From contig NZ_SWCO01000010.1 of the NCBI RefSeq assembly GCF_005117025.1, positions 157,081 through 221,080 on the forward strand: a stretch of 64,000 nt of DNA, read 5' to 3'. A model generated the notes under the pieces. The model saw nothing but the letters and a program-made list of their open reading frames with translations, did not search any database and had not been told where the DNA came from. Every line of letters starts with the position of its first letter. The stretch's first letter is position 1. A program made the translations under genes and the position numbers. This document shows, piece by piece, positions 7,802 to 17,037 of this stretch. This DNA is from Alteromonas portus (GTDB lineage: Bacteria; Pseudomonadota; Gammaproteobacteria; Enterobacterales; Alteromonadaceae).

Positions 7802-8422
7802 ATGAAGTATCAAGGAAGAATACAACAGTGGGACGATGCTAAAGGTTTTGGCTTTGTGGAGCCCAACGGTGGCGGAATACGGGCCTTTGCTCATATTAAA
7901 GCGTTTAAACAGCGCTCTAGGCGACCTATTAATGGCGATATTATTGTTTATGAAGTTGAACAGGATAGAAAAGGCAATCACCGCGCCTGCAACATCAGCT
8001 TACTCAAGGATCACAAAGCTAAACGTTTACGCGCCAATAAGCCAACCTCGCAAAGAAAACGTAATATTATCGTACTGAGTATTTTCTCCGGTGCACTTGC
8101 GTTATTTACACTGTCAGGTCGGTTACCGTTTATAATGCCTATCATTTATGGCGCGGTAAGTATGCTTGCCCTACTGTGCTACGGTATTGATAAATGGGCA
8201 GCTAAAAACAACATGTGGCGAATTTCAGAAGCAAAACTGCATATATTAAGCTTATTGGGAGGTTGGCCTGGTGCGTTGCTAGCCCAACAAATTTTTAAAC
8301 ATAAGCGTAGTAAATCGTCATTTATGAGAGTTTATTGGGTAACGGTTTTGGTTAATCTCATTTTGCTTGGGCTAATTGCATTTGAAGTGATTAATACGCA
8401 GGCATTCATGGTTGAAATTTAG
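7802..8422 (+). CDS. Cold-shock domain fused to DUF1294 membrane domain
   Basis: A 206-residue two-part protein. Residues 1–65 are a cold-shock-like OB fold (GRIQQWDDAKGFGFVEP, then FAHIKAF, the RNP-type motifs) expected to bind single-stranded nucleic acid. After a basic linker (KRLRANKPTSQRKR), two membrane helices (about 83–125) and a DUF1294 domain follow (YGIDKWAAKNNMWRISE, LHILSLLGGWPGALLAQQ, FKHKRSKSSF), with a last helix near 180–200. This combination occurs in many proteobacteria, but its function is not established. The gene converges with the next one and their ends overlap by 4 bases. Confidence 0.85.
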   Translation: MKYQGRIQQWDDAKGFGFVEPNGGGIRAFAHIKAFKQRSRRPINGDIIVYEVEQDRKGNHRACNISLLKDHKAKRLRANKPTSQRKRNIIVLSIFSGALALFTLSGRLPFIMPIIYGAVSMLALLCYGIDKWAAKNNMWRISEAKLHILSLLGGWPGALLAQQIFKHKRSKSSFMRVYWVTVLVNLILLGLIAFEVINTQAFMVEI

Positions 8423-9159
8423 CGAAATCGATACCCTTCAATGTCAAAACCAAAACCACTTTCGTAGCCCTTAACATACACCCATCCTTTATTCGGTAGG
8501 CGTTTGTGCTCACTTTCCCTTAAGCATAAGCGCCCATCAGACAGGGGACCGTTCTCTTTTAGCAAAAGTGGATGTCGACAGTGCTTAGAGCCGCTTCCTT
8601 TTTCATAAGCAAATTTTCTTTCTGTTTCTTGTTTATCGGACGCTAAGTGGAGCGTGTAGGGCAATGCCGTATCAACAAAACTAAACCACAAGAAAAAGGC
8701 TAATAGCGGCATGCCAAATAACGTCATTTTTCCACGTAAATCTTTAGTCACAAACTGCGCGTGCCGCTTATCGATAAAAATGGCGAGGTAATAAAAGGCG
8801 CTGTAGGCAAAAGTGAGAAATACGATGGCCCAATTCGAATTGTCTAGCCAAGCATTGATCACAATAAAATCGGTTAAAACACTTACGAACATTGCGCCAA
8901 TAAGTACTAAAAAAGTACCGTTACTGATACGTGTTATTGGATGAAGCTCAGACCATTTAGGTCGAGTAAAATGCTCATCTTGATGGGCGCTATCCGTATC
9001 ATCTTCAAATGGCAGCGCTGCCCGCTTAACAGCGAGCTCATTCTTTGCTGCCTGGTAGCGCTCCGGAAAGGCCTGCTTATCAATATTTTCCAGAACGTCC
9101 TCAAGCTCTTCTATGCTGTAAGCAGCGTAATCTGGTTGTTCAGTGATGGCAATACGCAT
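8419..9159 (-). CDS. Unknown membrane protein
   Basis: A 246-residue protein that I do not recognise. The N-terminus holds a short acidic helix (YSIEELEDVLENIDKQAFPER) of the kind found before several uncharacterised gammaproteobacterial membrane proteins. Three hydrophobic segments follow (FLVLIGAMFVSVLTDFIVI, WAIVFLTFAYSAFYYLAIFI, LFGMPLLAFFLWFSFV), then a hydrophilic tail of about 70 residues with Cys at two places (SKHCRHPLLL, GRLCLRESEHKR). AAGGAAG lies before the ATG. It sits between ftsN and the cold-shock fusion gene, an insertion relative to the E. coli order. Confidence 0.7.
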   Translation of the reverse strand: MRIAITEQPDYAAYSIEELEDVLENIDKQAFPERYQAAKNELAVKRAALPFEDDTDSAHQDEHFTRPKWSELHPITRISNGTFLVLIGAMFVSVLTDFIVINAWLDNSNWAIVFLTFAYSAFYYLAIFIDKRHAQFVTKDLRGKMTLFGMPLLAFFLWFSFVDTALPYTLHLASDKQETERKFAYEKGSGSKHCRHPLLLKENGPLSDGRLCLRESEHKRLPNKGWVYVKGYESGFGFDIEGYRFR

Positions 9160-9244
9160 TGATACTTCCTTGTAAACGCATCCTTTCTCTACGCGCTATC
9201 AATGCGCCGTATGCATCGCATTAAATGTTACCGACAATAAACTG

Positions 9245-9832
9245 CTACAAATTCCAGTACCAAATTTGGCATGTGGCAATGTTCACTTTACGCAGGCTGT
9301 GCTTAGCTTTTTCTGCATCTCGCTTAGACTCATATGGGCCCAGAATTACGCGGAACCAGTCGCCGTTGCTGCCAGTGCTGTGTCTAATAAGCGCCTCTAA
9401 GCCTTGGAATGCTATTTTGGCTTTCATCTCTTCAGCCTGGGCGCGGGTTCTAAACGAAGCGCACTGCATCAAATAGCGCTTGTCAGACTTTTCTTGCTCT
9501 TTAACATCAACTTCTACTTCGTATCCGGGAAGAGTCTTAATATACTCCCATTCTTCCTCGGGCAATTCAGGTAAAGATTCTTCTGTAGGAGCAACAGGCC
9601 GTGAAGCTTGGGTATCTACGTTATCTTCTACATTGTCTTTTATCGACCACAAAAAGATACCAAAACCAATTACCAATGCGAATACACCGATAAGGCGCAC
9701 AATAGGAAGTTTGCCAACAACCGACGCATTTATTTGTGCATTCCCCGCTGGTTTTCTTCCTTTACCAGCAGGCTTCTTTTTTTGAGGAGAGCGTCCACGA
9801 GAGACATAATCGCGTTGAGCCATAGTCGGCAA
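9245..9832 (-). CDS. ftsN: SPOR-domain cell-division protein, FtsN
   Basis: A 195-residue bitopic protein: a cytoplasmic basic N-terminus (RGRSPQKKKPAGKGRK), one membrane helix (LIGVFALVIGFGIFLWSI, near 47–64), a periplasmic acidic linker and a C-terminal SPOR domain (about 115–195; LMQCASFRTRAQAEEMKAKI, GDWFRVILGPYESKRDAEKA). SPOR domains bind denuded glycan at the septum, and FtsN triggers septal peptidoglycan synthesis. It is much shorter than E. coli FtsN (319), mainly in the linker. Position beside priA and near hslVU supports FtsN rather than another SPOR protein. Confidence 0.88.
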   Translation of the reverse strand: MPTMAQRDYVSRGRSPQKKKPAGKGRKPAGNAQINASVVGKLPIVRLIGVFALVIGFGIFLWSIKDNVEDNVDTQASRPVAPTEESLPELPEEEWEYIKTLPGYEVEVDVKEQEKSDKRYLMQCASFRTRAQAEEMKAKIAFQGLEALIRHSTGSNGDWFRVILGPYESKRDAEKAKHSLRKVNIATCQIWYWNL

Positions 9833-9955
9833 TATTCCTACTTGTTATCGTTGTTTGTATGCGTAAGAAAACGTCATATACCAAATCTTTATGAAGAAGC
9901 AGCTTTCCTGCAACTTCAATCCTGCCAAAATTTTAACGTATTGCCACTCAACAAG

Positions 9956-12145
9956 CTAACTGAAATCGGTAGGATCAATATCTATTGACCACCGTACTTT
10001 CATTGCCTGTGGCAACGCCTGTAAAAATGGCAGCGCCAAACGTAGCGCATTGTGAAGCGGCGCACGCTTTTCATGACTGCATACCAGCATAAATCTGAAC
10101 CTGCCTTGCCGCTTTTCTATCAAACAAGGAAACGGGCCATTCAACTCAATGGCATGCTGCTGGAGAAAGACTTGCTTACTATCTTGTAAAAAGCGATAGG
10201 CCAAACTGCTGTCAGTCGCTTCAGCACGAATCACAAATTGACTAATAAAAGGGGGCAACCCCGCCGCTTTGCGCTCCATTAATGCGTGCCGGGCAAAATG
10301 CCCATAGCCATTGTGCACTAAATCCTGTAGCAGAGGGTGATGGGGGTTGTGAGTTTGAAGCCACATTTCACCGGGTTTACTTGCGCGCCCTGCTCTTCCA
10401 GCAAGCTGTGTCACAAGCTGGGCAAGCTTTTCTGGCGCTCTAAAATCGGCACTAAAAAGTGCCCCATCACAATCTAGCACCGCCACTAAGGTTACATGCG
10501 GGAAATGGTGACCTTTTGATAGTATCTGAGTACCAACTAGCAGCTGGTACTCTTGGCGGTTTATGGCATCAAGCGTTTGGTGCAGTTTATCTTTGCCCCG
10601 AACGGTATCGCTGTCTATTCGTACCTGTTTAACACCGGGAAATAAACTTGCAAGCCCTTGCTCGACTTGCTCGGTGCCCGTACCCGCAGTCACTAATTCA
10701 TTGTGATGACACGCTTCGCAGTTTGATGGCATTGAGCGCATGCCGCCGCAGTGATGACACTGTAGTCGGTTCTGCGCTTTATGCACTGTATAAGGACGGT
10801 CACAGCGCTTACACATTACGGTCTCACCACAGTGATGGCACAGCAGCGCTGGCGCATAGCCTCTGCGATTTACAAACACCAATACCTGATTTCCCGCATT
10901 GATGTGCTGGCGCATTATCGTCAGCAAGCCTTGCGAAATACCGTAGTGAATGGGTTGGTCGCGTGCGTCTAACACATGCTGATGCGTGCTTTTCGCCCCT
11001 CCCGCTCGCTTGGTAAGCTGCAAATGGGCATAGCGACCGCTTAACGCATTATTAAGTGTCTCTAGCGCGGGCGTGGCGCTGCCTAATAAAAGAGGAATAT
11101 TGTGCTGCTTAGCCCGCATGGCTGCTAGGTCACGGGCGTGATAGCGAAGCCCATCTTGTTGTTTAAAAGACTCGTCGTGTTCTTCATCCACAATCAACAT
11201 ACCGGGGTTGTGCAGCGGGGTGAAAATAGCCGAGCGGGTACCAATGATAATACCGAGCTCACCGGCTTTTGCTCGCTGCCACACCTGTAGCCGTTCTTTA
11301 TCAGAAAGCTGAGAGTGTAAAACGCCCACTACAATACTAAAGCGCTTCTCAAAGCGAGATACTGTTTGCGGCGTAAGCCCTATTTCTGGCACAAGGATAA
11401 GCACTTGCTTTCCATCACGCAGCAAGGGTTCAATGGCTTGAAGATACACTTCCGTTTTACCGCTACCGGTAACCCCTTCAAGCAAGCTTACCGCGAAGTT
11501 ACTTTGCTGACGGTTTAACGCGGCAATGGCAACCGACTGCTCAGTATCTGGAACTGGCTTTTCAGACACCGATAACGAGGCAAGCCAACTGCCTGACTTA
11601 AATTCAGGTGCGACTTCTTCAATGCTTGCCAGTGACTTTTCGACAAGCGCTTTGACCGCAGGTGCGCCATACTGCTTGCGAGCTTGCGAGGCTAATAAGG
11701 CTCCACCAGCCATTGCAGAAAAACAGGCTTGTTGTTTACGCGCCCGCGATAACGTGTCTGCAGTCGTTTGTTTACCTTCTTCGGTAAGCATTAGCATGTC
11801 TTGTGGCGTGGGGGCCGCCGACTCGCCTTTGCGCAATAAAACAGGCAGCATAGCGTGCAGCACTTCACCCGGCGCATGATGATAGTACTGCCACAGCCAT
11901 TGGGCCATTTTCAACAACACCCCATCTATAACAGGGCTATCGTCCAGTACCGACTCAATAGCTTTTAGCTTGTCAGAGTTTTCAATCTCACTTTCAGGTT
12001 TTTGTAGAGTTTCAACGACTACGCCCACAAGTTTGCGCGGACCGAAAGGCACAACCACCCTTACACCTGCTCTGATTGCATTGGTGTGGGTATATGTGAA
12101 AAGCTGGCGCAGTGGCACTGGCACGGCAACTTGAATAAAGGCCAT
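9956..12145 (-). CDS. priA: PriA, primosomal replication-restart helicase
   Basis: A 729-residue 3'-to-5' DNA helicase that reloads DnaB at stalled forks. The N-terminal 3'-DNA-binding domain (1–105, starting FIQVAVPVPLRQLFTY) is complete. The helicase core has Walker A GVTGSGKTE near 230, DEEHDESFKQQDG and GSATPALE. The zinc-binding region has paired cysteines (CHHCGETVMCKRC, then CHHCGG and CEAC). Motifs V/VI (GTQILSKGHHFPHVTLV, QLAGRAGRA) follow. The gene is divergent from rpmE, as in E. coli. Confidence 0.98.
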   Translation of the reverse strand: MAFIQVAVPVPLRQLFTYTHTNAIRAGVRVVVPFGPRKLVGVVVETLQKPESEIENSDKLKAIESVLDDSPVIDGVLLKMAQWLWQYYHHAPGEVLHAMLPVLLRKGESAAPTPQDMLMLTEEGKQTTADTLSRARKQQACFSAMAGGALLASQARKQYGAPAVKALVEKSLASIEEVAPEFKSGSWLASLSVSEKPVPDTEQSVAIAALNRQQSNFAVSLLEGVTGSGKTEVYLQAIEPLLRDGKQVLILVPEIGLTPQTVSRFEKRFSIVVGVLHSQLSDKERLQVWQRAKAGELGIIIGTRSAIFTPLHNPGMLIVDEEHDESFKQQDGLRYHARDLAAMRAKQHNIPLLLGSATPALETLNNALSGRYAHLQLTKRAGGAKSTHQHVLDARDQPIHYGISQGLLTIMRQHINAGNQVLVFVNRRGYAPALLCHHCGETVMCKRCDRPYTVHKAQNRLQCHHCGGMRSMPSNCEACHHNELVTAGTGTEQVEQGLASLFPGVKQVRIDSDTVRGKDKLHQTLDAINRQEYQLLVGTQILSKGHHFPHVTLVAVLDCDGALFSADFRAPEKLAQLVTQLAGRAGRASKPGEMWLQTHNPHHPLLQDLVHNGYGHFARHALMERKAAGLPPFISQFVIRAEATDSSLAYRFLQDSKQVFLQQHAIELNGPFPCLIEKRQGRFRFMLVCSHEKRAPLHNALRLALPFLQALPQAMKVRWSIDIDPTDFS

Positions 12146-12613
12146 TGCGAACGTTCTACCTTATTGAGTGACATTTACAGCGCGCTATGCGCTTATAAGC
12201 TGCTTATGTTGAAACTAATTATACTGAGGCTTCTTGCAGACTTATACGTTAGAGCATTTTGCGCTTCTAACAGCTAGCTACACATTTTGCTATTAGCGCA
12301 TGATTTTGCTACTAGAGCATGATTTTTCCACTAAAGCATTTGGCCTAGCCTTGAAAGACAAATATTTAAACATACTTTATCGGTAAGCATAAAAGGAATG
12401 TTTTTTGTTTGGCCTTTTTATCGGCTACCTTGCCTAGCTCTCTTGTTTAGCATTTGGCCAAAAACAGCTTGATCAAGCCCCTTCCATCCTTTATTATGCG
12501 CCGCTCTTTTGCGATAGGCTGTTCTTTGAACGACTTATCATTTGAATTAAGTAACGTATGGTGTGCGACTTCGGGTTGTATAGCGATACGGCCTTGTTAT
12601 GTGAGGTAACCCA
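12146..12613. other. priA–rpmE intergenic region with short repeats
   Basis: 468 bases without a gene. Three imperfect 18–19-base tandem units (12282–12299, 12300–12318, 12319–12337, pattern ATGATTTTGCTACTARAGC) lie in the left half. The rpmE promoter (12469–12497) and a roughly 110-base leader fill the right side. Both priA and rpmE start from this region. Confidence 0.6.
12469..12497 (+). promoter_or_regulatory. Sigma-70 promoter of rpmE
   Basis: TTGATC (12469–12474), a 17-base spacer, then TATTAT (12492–12497): four of six -35 and five of six -10 consensus bases with ideal spacing. Transcription would start near 12504, giving a 5' leader of about 110 bases before rpmE, room for a structured leader. 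Confidence 0.65.
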
Positions 12614-12826
12614 ATGAAACAAGATATCCACCCAAAATACGAAGAAATCACAGCAACTTGCTCATGTGGTAACGTAATGAACATCCGCTCTACGCTTGGT
12701 AAAGACATCAACCTAGACGTATGTTCTTCATGTCACCCATTCTACACTGGTAAGCAACGTAACGTTGACACTGGTGGTCGTGTTGATCGCTTCAAGAAGC
12801 GTTTCGGTGCATTGGGCAAAAAGTAA
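12614..12826 (+). CDS. rpmE: Ribosomal protein L31 (zinc form)
   Basis: A 70-residue large-subunit ribosomal protein. It keeps the zinc-binding cysteines (ATCSCGN, then [14 protein letters not shown]), so it is the zinc-containing C+ type rather than the zinc-free paralogue (YkgM) made in zinc shortage. Length is standard. Divergent from priA, followed by its own strong terminator, so it is a single-gene transcript. Confidence 0.98.
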   Translation: MKQDIHPKYEEITATCSCGNVMNIRSTLGKDINLDVCSSCHPFYTGKQRNVDTGGRVDRFKKRFGALGKK

Positions 12827-12843
12827 GCCTGATATCGAGTTCG

Positions 12844-12870
12844 AAAAAAGCGCCTTTATGGCGCTTTTTT
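12844..12870 (+). terminator. Terminator after rpmE
   Basis: AGCGCC-tttat-GGCGCT followed by six T's, with A's on the other side. Confidence 0.9.
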
Positions 12871-13007
12871 ATTGCTTAAAATTCGCACTTCACACAAACA
12901 AGATATGCTAAACAGCGCTTTACCGCCGATATTGTAAATCAGGCCAGTAACTCACCTATTAAAAAAGCTTTTTTAGCTAGCTTTGCAACATTCAACGTAA
13001 CCTAAAC

Positions 13008-13325
13008 TCAGTGAAGGTTTTTAACATTAGATAAATGCTTGTCCCAATTGCCGCCACTAACTTTATTACATTGTTCTTCGCTATCAAAATAAATACCAAC
13101 GGGCGTTGACTTAATTGACGCCAAAGCAATATTCACCTGGTTTATGAAGTCTATATCCCATCCGTTAGTTAATGCCCGCTGTTTTTCCTGTTCATTATTA
13201 AACACAGCAATTACCTGCGGCGCTCTCCAATGTCCTATGTGAGTTAGCCAAACAAATCCATTGTTGTTAGATTTTACGTTTTCGCATACATCGGTCAGCA
13301 CTGCTATTAGTTTTCTTTCTGTCAT
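13008..13325 (-). CDS. Small conserved protein (often mislabelled Fis family)
   Basis: A 105-residue protein with the pattern LTDVCENVKSNNNGFVWLTH, VIAVFNNEQEK, IYFDSEEQCNKVSGGNWDKHL. This recalls a family of about 110 residues in Vibrio and Shewanella that databases often label Fis-family regulator. I see no helix-turn-helix to support that label. No signal peptide or membrane segment is present. It is a lone gene on the minus strand between rpmE and the malic enzyme. Function unknown. Confidence 0.65.
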   Translation of the reverse strand: MTERKLIAVLTDVCENVKSNNNGFVWLTHIGHWRAPQVIAVFNNEQEKQRALTNGWDIDFINQVNIALASIKSTPVGIYFDSEEQCNKVSGGNWDKHLSNVKNLH

Positions 13326-13970
13326 TTCCTCGCCTCTAGCCCAAATTTAAAATAGGCTTCCATAACATTTTATCAGAAATGTAGTGTAGAGAATTTACAA
13401 GCCAATCACCTGCGTTCCACTTTCTCGATTTGGATTAATGTTCTTGTCATTATTGAGAATATAGATCTTTTAGATATTATGATTCCCCCCATCCCACAAT
13501 AGACAAGCAGAATGAAGCTTTCATCAAAAATAAATAATATGAATGTCAATTATAGCCCTATTTTACTGGTCTAATTAGTATGCCTAACCTACATTGGTAT
13601 TTGAGAATTCTGATCAGATATGTACACAGTGATTGGCTGTGTTAGAGTTGCGATCGGCACTTTGATAGTGAGCATTAATGCTGTGAATAATGCTTAACTA
13701 ACAAGGCTTGTGGCGCTTTTAGGTACAGATTTTAAGTGTAAACCTAAGGTTTTGTACCCATTTAGGTATGCGAGCAAAATCAGCAAAGGGTAACACCTAG
13801 CCTGCTCTTTTCAACATACCCTAGTGCTAACAACTATTTATAATCACTTTTGTCATTACCGGGTTGTAACGCACTTACGTTTATCTACCTATAACTATAA
13901 CGATAATAAAATAGCTACAGAGCGTGAACGAAAACACCGATGAACCCTACACCTAAGGATACTTTTTTAC
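13326..13970. other. Intergenic region upstream of the malic enzyme
   Basis: 645 bases without a gene. A perfect palindrome AGCATTAATGCT (13671–13682) is followed by another AATGCT (13689–13694). GGTACA (13722–13727) and TGTACC (13753–13758) form an inverted repeat around AACCTAAGGTT (13741–13751). These may be regulatory sites of the malic enzyme gene; no known consensus was matched. Confidence 0.45.
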
Positions 13971-15206
13971 ATGTCAGATTTTAGACAACGCGCACTCGAT
14001 TATCACGCCAAACCCACACCTGGGAAAATCCGCGTAGAGCTATCTAAACCTGCCGATAGCGTGGACGACCTTGCTCTTGCCTATAGCCCTGGCGTTGCCG
14101 AGCCAGTCAGAGAAATTGCCGAAGATGCAGATAACGCATACAAATATACGGGTAAAGGTAACTTAGTTGCTGTTATCAGTAACGGAACCGCTATTTTAGG
14201 GCTGGGGAACTTAGGCCCGCTGGCGTCGAAGCCTGTAATGGAAGGTAAGGCGCTGTTGTTTAAACGCTTCGCTGGTCTAGATGCAATTGATATTGAAGTG
14301 AAGCATCGTACCACCGAGGAATTTATTAATACCGTGGCAAATATTGCCGACACATTTGGCGGTATTAACTTAGAAGATATTAAAGCACCTGAATGTTTTG
14401 AAATTGAACAAGAGCTTATTAAGCGCTGTAAGATTCCAGTATTTCATGATGATCAGCACGGCACCGCTATTGTAACTGCAGCGGGTATGCTTAACGCTCT
14501 AGAGATTCAGGGAAAAAATATAGAAAACGCTAAAATCGTGTGTATGGGTGCCGGCGCAGCAGCGGTGGCCTGTATGGAATTGCTTATTAAATGTGGTGCC
14601 CAGCGCGAGCGTATTTATATGCTAGACAGAAAAGGCGTTATCCATACTCGTCGCGAAGACTTAACTGAGCATAAAAAGCTATTTGCTAACAATACGGATA
14701 AGCGCACCCTTGAAGACGTAATGGAAGGTGCGGATATTTTTGTTGGTGTGTCTGGCCCAGATGTTTTACCACCAGAAACACTGGCCTTAATGGCTGAAAA
14801 CCCAATTGTATTTGCATGTTCTAACCCTGACCCTGAGATAAAACCTGAACTTGCTCACGAAGTACGTAAAGATCTTATCATGGCTACTGGACGCTCTGAC
14901 TATCCAAACCAAGTTAACAACGTACTGTGTTTCCCATTTATTTTCCGTGGGGCATTAGATGTTCGTGCAACGGCTATTAATGATGAAATGAAAGTAGCTG
15001 CGGTAGAAGCTCTGCGCGCTATCACAAAAGAGCCTGTACCAGAGGAAGTATTGGCAGCAAGCAAAAGTGACAGCCTGACATTTGGTAAGGAGTATATTAT
15101 TCCTAAACCTATGGACCCCCGTCTGTGTGAGCGCATTGCTACCGCTGTGTCTAAGGCGGCAATTGAGTCTGGTGTTGCCCGCGTGCCTGAAAGCCCAGAA
15201 GAATAA
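13971..15206 (+). CDS. Malic enzyme, short form (oxaloacetate-decarboxylating)
   Basis: Catalyses malate to pyruvate plus CO2 with NAD(P) reduction, linking the TCA cycle to pyruvate. It has 411 residues, matching the short bacterial type; the phosphotransacetylase-like tail of E. coli MaeB (about 759 residues) is absent. Seen are the catalytic Tyr region (LAYSPGVAEPVREI), Lys region (GKALLFKRFAGLDAIDIEV), metal-binding acids (FGGINLEDIKAPECFEIE, HDDQHGTAIV) and the nucleotide fold (VCMGAGAAAVACMELL). The cofactor cannot be told by eye. It is preceded by a long regulatory region and followed by short tandem repeats. Confidence 0.93.
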   Translation: MSDFRQRALDYHAKPTPGKIRVELSKPADSVDDLALAYSPGVAEPVREIAEDADNAYKYTGKGNLVAVISNGTAILGLGNLGPLASKPVMEGKALLFKRFAGLDAIDIEVKHRTTEEFINTVANIADTFGGINLEDIKAPECFEIEQELIKRCKIPVFHDDQHGTAIVTAAGMLNALEIQGKNIENAKIVCMGAGAAAVACMELLIKCGAQRERIYMLDRKGVIHTRREDLTEHKKLFANNTDKRTLEDVMEGADIFVGVSGPDVLPPETLALMAENPIVFACSNPDPEIKPELAHEVRKDLIMATGRSDYPNQVNNVLCFPFIFRGALDVRATAINDEMKVAAVEALRAITKEPVPEEVLAASKSDSLTFGKEYIIPKPMDPRLCERIATAVSKAAIESGVARVPESPEE

Positions 15207-15217
15207 AGTTCTGGAGC

Positions 15218-15297
15218 ATAAGACTTTATTAGTTGAGTTCAAGACCTTATTAGTGGGTTCAAGACCTTATTAGTGAGTTCAAGACTATGTCGGTTGG
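15218..15297. repeat. 20-base tandem repeat after the malic enzyme
   Basis: About four head-to-tail units: 15218–15237 (degenerate), 15238–15257 and 15258–15277 (TTCAAGACCTTATTAGTGRG, nearly identical), 15278–15297 (degenerate). It lies just after the stop codon at 15206, between convergent genes. Confidence 0.85.
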
Positions 15298-15429
15298 GTT
15301 AACGCTCAACCTTTATTCGCTAAAAAGTGCGCTTAAAGAATATAAGTACATAAAACGGCGCTGTGTTGTAGGTAATGACTTACATCCGCTAACATACAAT
15401 ACAGGGCCGTTTCTCTTTAATGCTAGATA

Positions 15430-15762
15430 TCAGTCGTCTTCAGACACATCATTTTCGAAACTTGGATCGATACCCATTTCTTCCATAATACGTCTTGCTT
15501 CAGCCGGCACCCGATTAGGGTTGTCTTTGCGCAGGTCATCATCGTTAGGCAATGGCTGGCCGGTAAACGCATGTAAAAACGCTTCACACAACAGCTCCGA
15601 ATTAGTGGCGTGACGTAAATTATTGATTTGGCGGCGAGTACGCTCATCAGTAAGTGCTTTAAGCACATTAATAGGTATAGAGACAGTGACTTTCTTTACT
15701 TGTTCGCTCTTTTTACCATGCTCTGCGTAGGGGTGAATATATTTACCGTTCCATTCTGCCAT
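15430..15762 (-). CDS. metJ: MetJ, methionine repressor
   Basis: A 110-residue ribbon-helix-helix repressor that uses S-adenosylmethionine as corepressor. The beta-ribbon [39 protein letters not shown] is nearly identical to the E. coli protein (two pieces read: [13 protein letters not shown] and [16 protein letters not shown]). Its start lies 161 bases from metF, transcribed the other way, and MetJ boxes sit between them, so it should control both metF and possibly itself. metB and metL, neighbours in E. coli, are absent here. Confidence 0.98.
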   Translation of the reverse strand: MAEWNGKYIHPYAEHGKKSEQVKKVTVSIPINVLKALTDERTRRQINNLRHATNSELLCEAFLHAFTGQPLPNDDDLRKDNPNRVPAEARRIMEEMGIDPSFENDVSEDD

Positions 15763-15850
15763 TATACTAACTCGGTCTACTCTTTTTTATGTTATGAAGA
15801 GAAATTCTAAACAAGTTCACGAAAAGGTCAATTGAGCAGTGTAAACCTCT

Positions 15851-15894
15851 TGACGTCTAGACATATATTCTTTAATTTAGACGTCTAAACGTCT
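15851..15894. promoter_or_regulatory. Four MetJ operator boxes
   Basis: Two adjacent pairs of 8-mers resembling AGACGTCT: TGACGTCT-AGACATAT (15851–15866) and AGACGTCT-AAACGTCT (15879–15894). The third is a perfect box. MetJ dimers bind adjacent boxes cooperatively, so tandem pairs are the expected form. They lie 30–73 bases before the metF ATG. Confidence 0.92.
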
Positions 15895-15920
15895 ATAAGA
15901 ATACATTTTTGAGAGAATAA

Positions 15921-16811
<891 letters not shown>

Positions 16812-16863
16812 GAAATAACAATTATCACAAGAGTGTTGTCATTTTTGCATGATTCACTCCACC

Positions 16864-16893
16864 AAAGGCGCAATCAATGCGCCTTTGTTGTTT
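16864..16893 (+). terminator. Terminator after metF
   Basis: AAAGGCGC (16864–16871), 7-base loop, GCGCCTTT (16879–16886), then GTTGTTTT. Confidence 0.8.
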
Positions 16894-16972
16894 TAAACCT
16901 GCATTAAACTTTGCCACCAAGGCCGCCCGCAGTTACCATTTAATATAACAAGTAATGAACTATCGATACCTT

Positions 16973-16992
16973 ATACCAGTCCGCATAGATAA
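16973..16992 (+). repeat. Dispersed 20-base motif, copy 1
   Basis: ATACCAGTCCGCATAGATAA, one of five related copies in the window (consensus ATACCRRTCYKYRTARATAA). Flanked by CGATACC and GGTATCG as inverted repeats. It lies between metF and yihY. Confidence 0.7.
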
Positions 16993-17037
16993 GACCGCGC
17001 TATTTATCATTTACACGGTATCGTCAGGAGAAATTGA

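Noticed and set aside
9225..9988. Plus-strand ORFs of 83–126 codons over ftsN and its upstream region
   Set aside because: Antisense shadows of a real gene with SPOR domain; no start signals.
15287..15613. ORF of 108 codons overlapping metJ
   Set aside because: Antisense to metJ and starts in the tandem repeat; no support.
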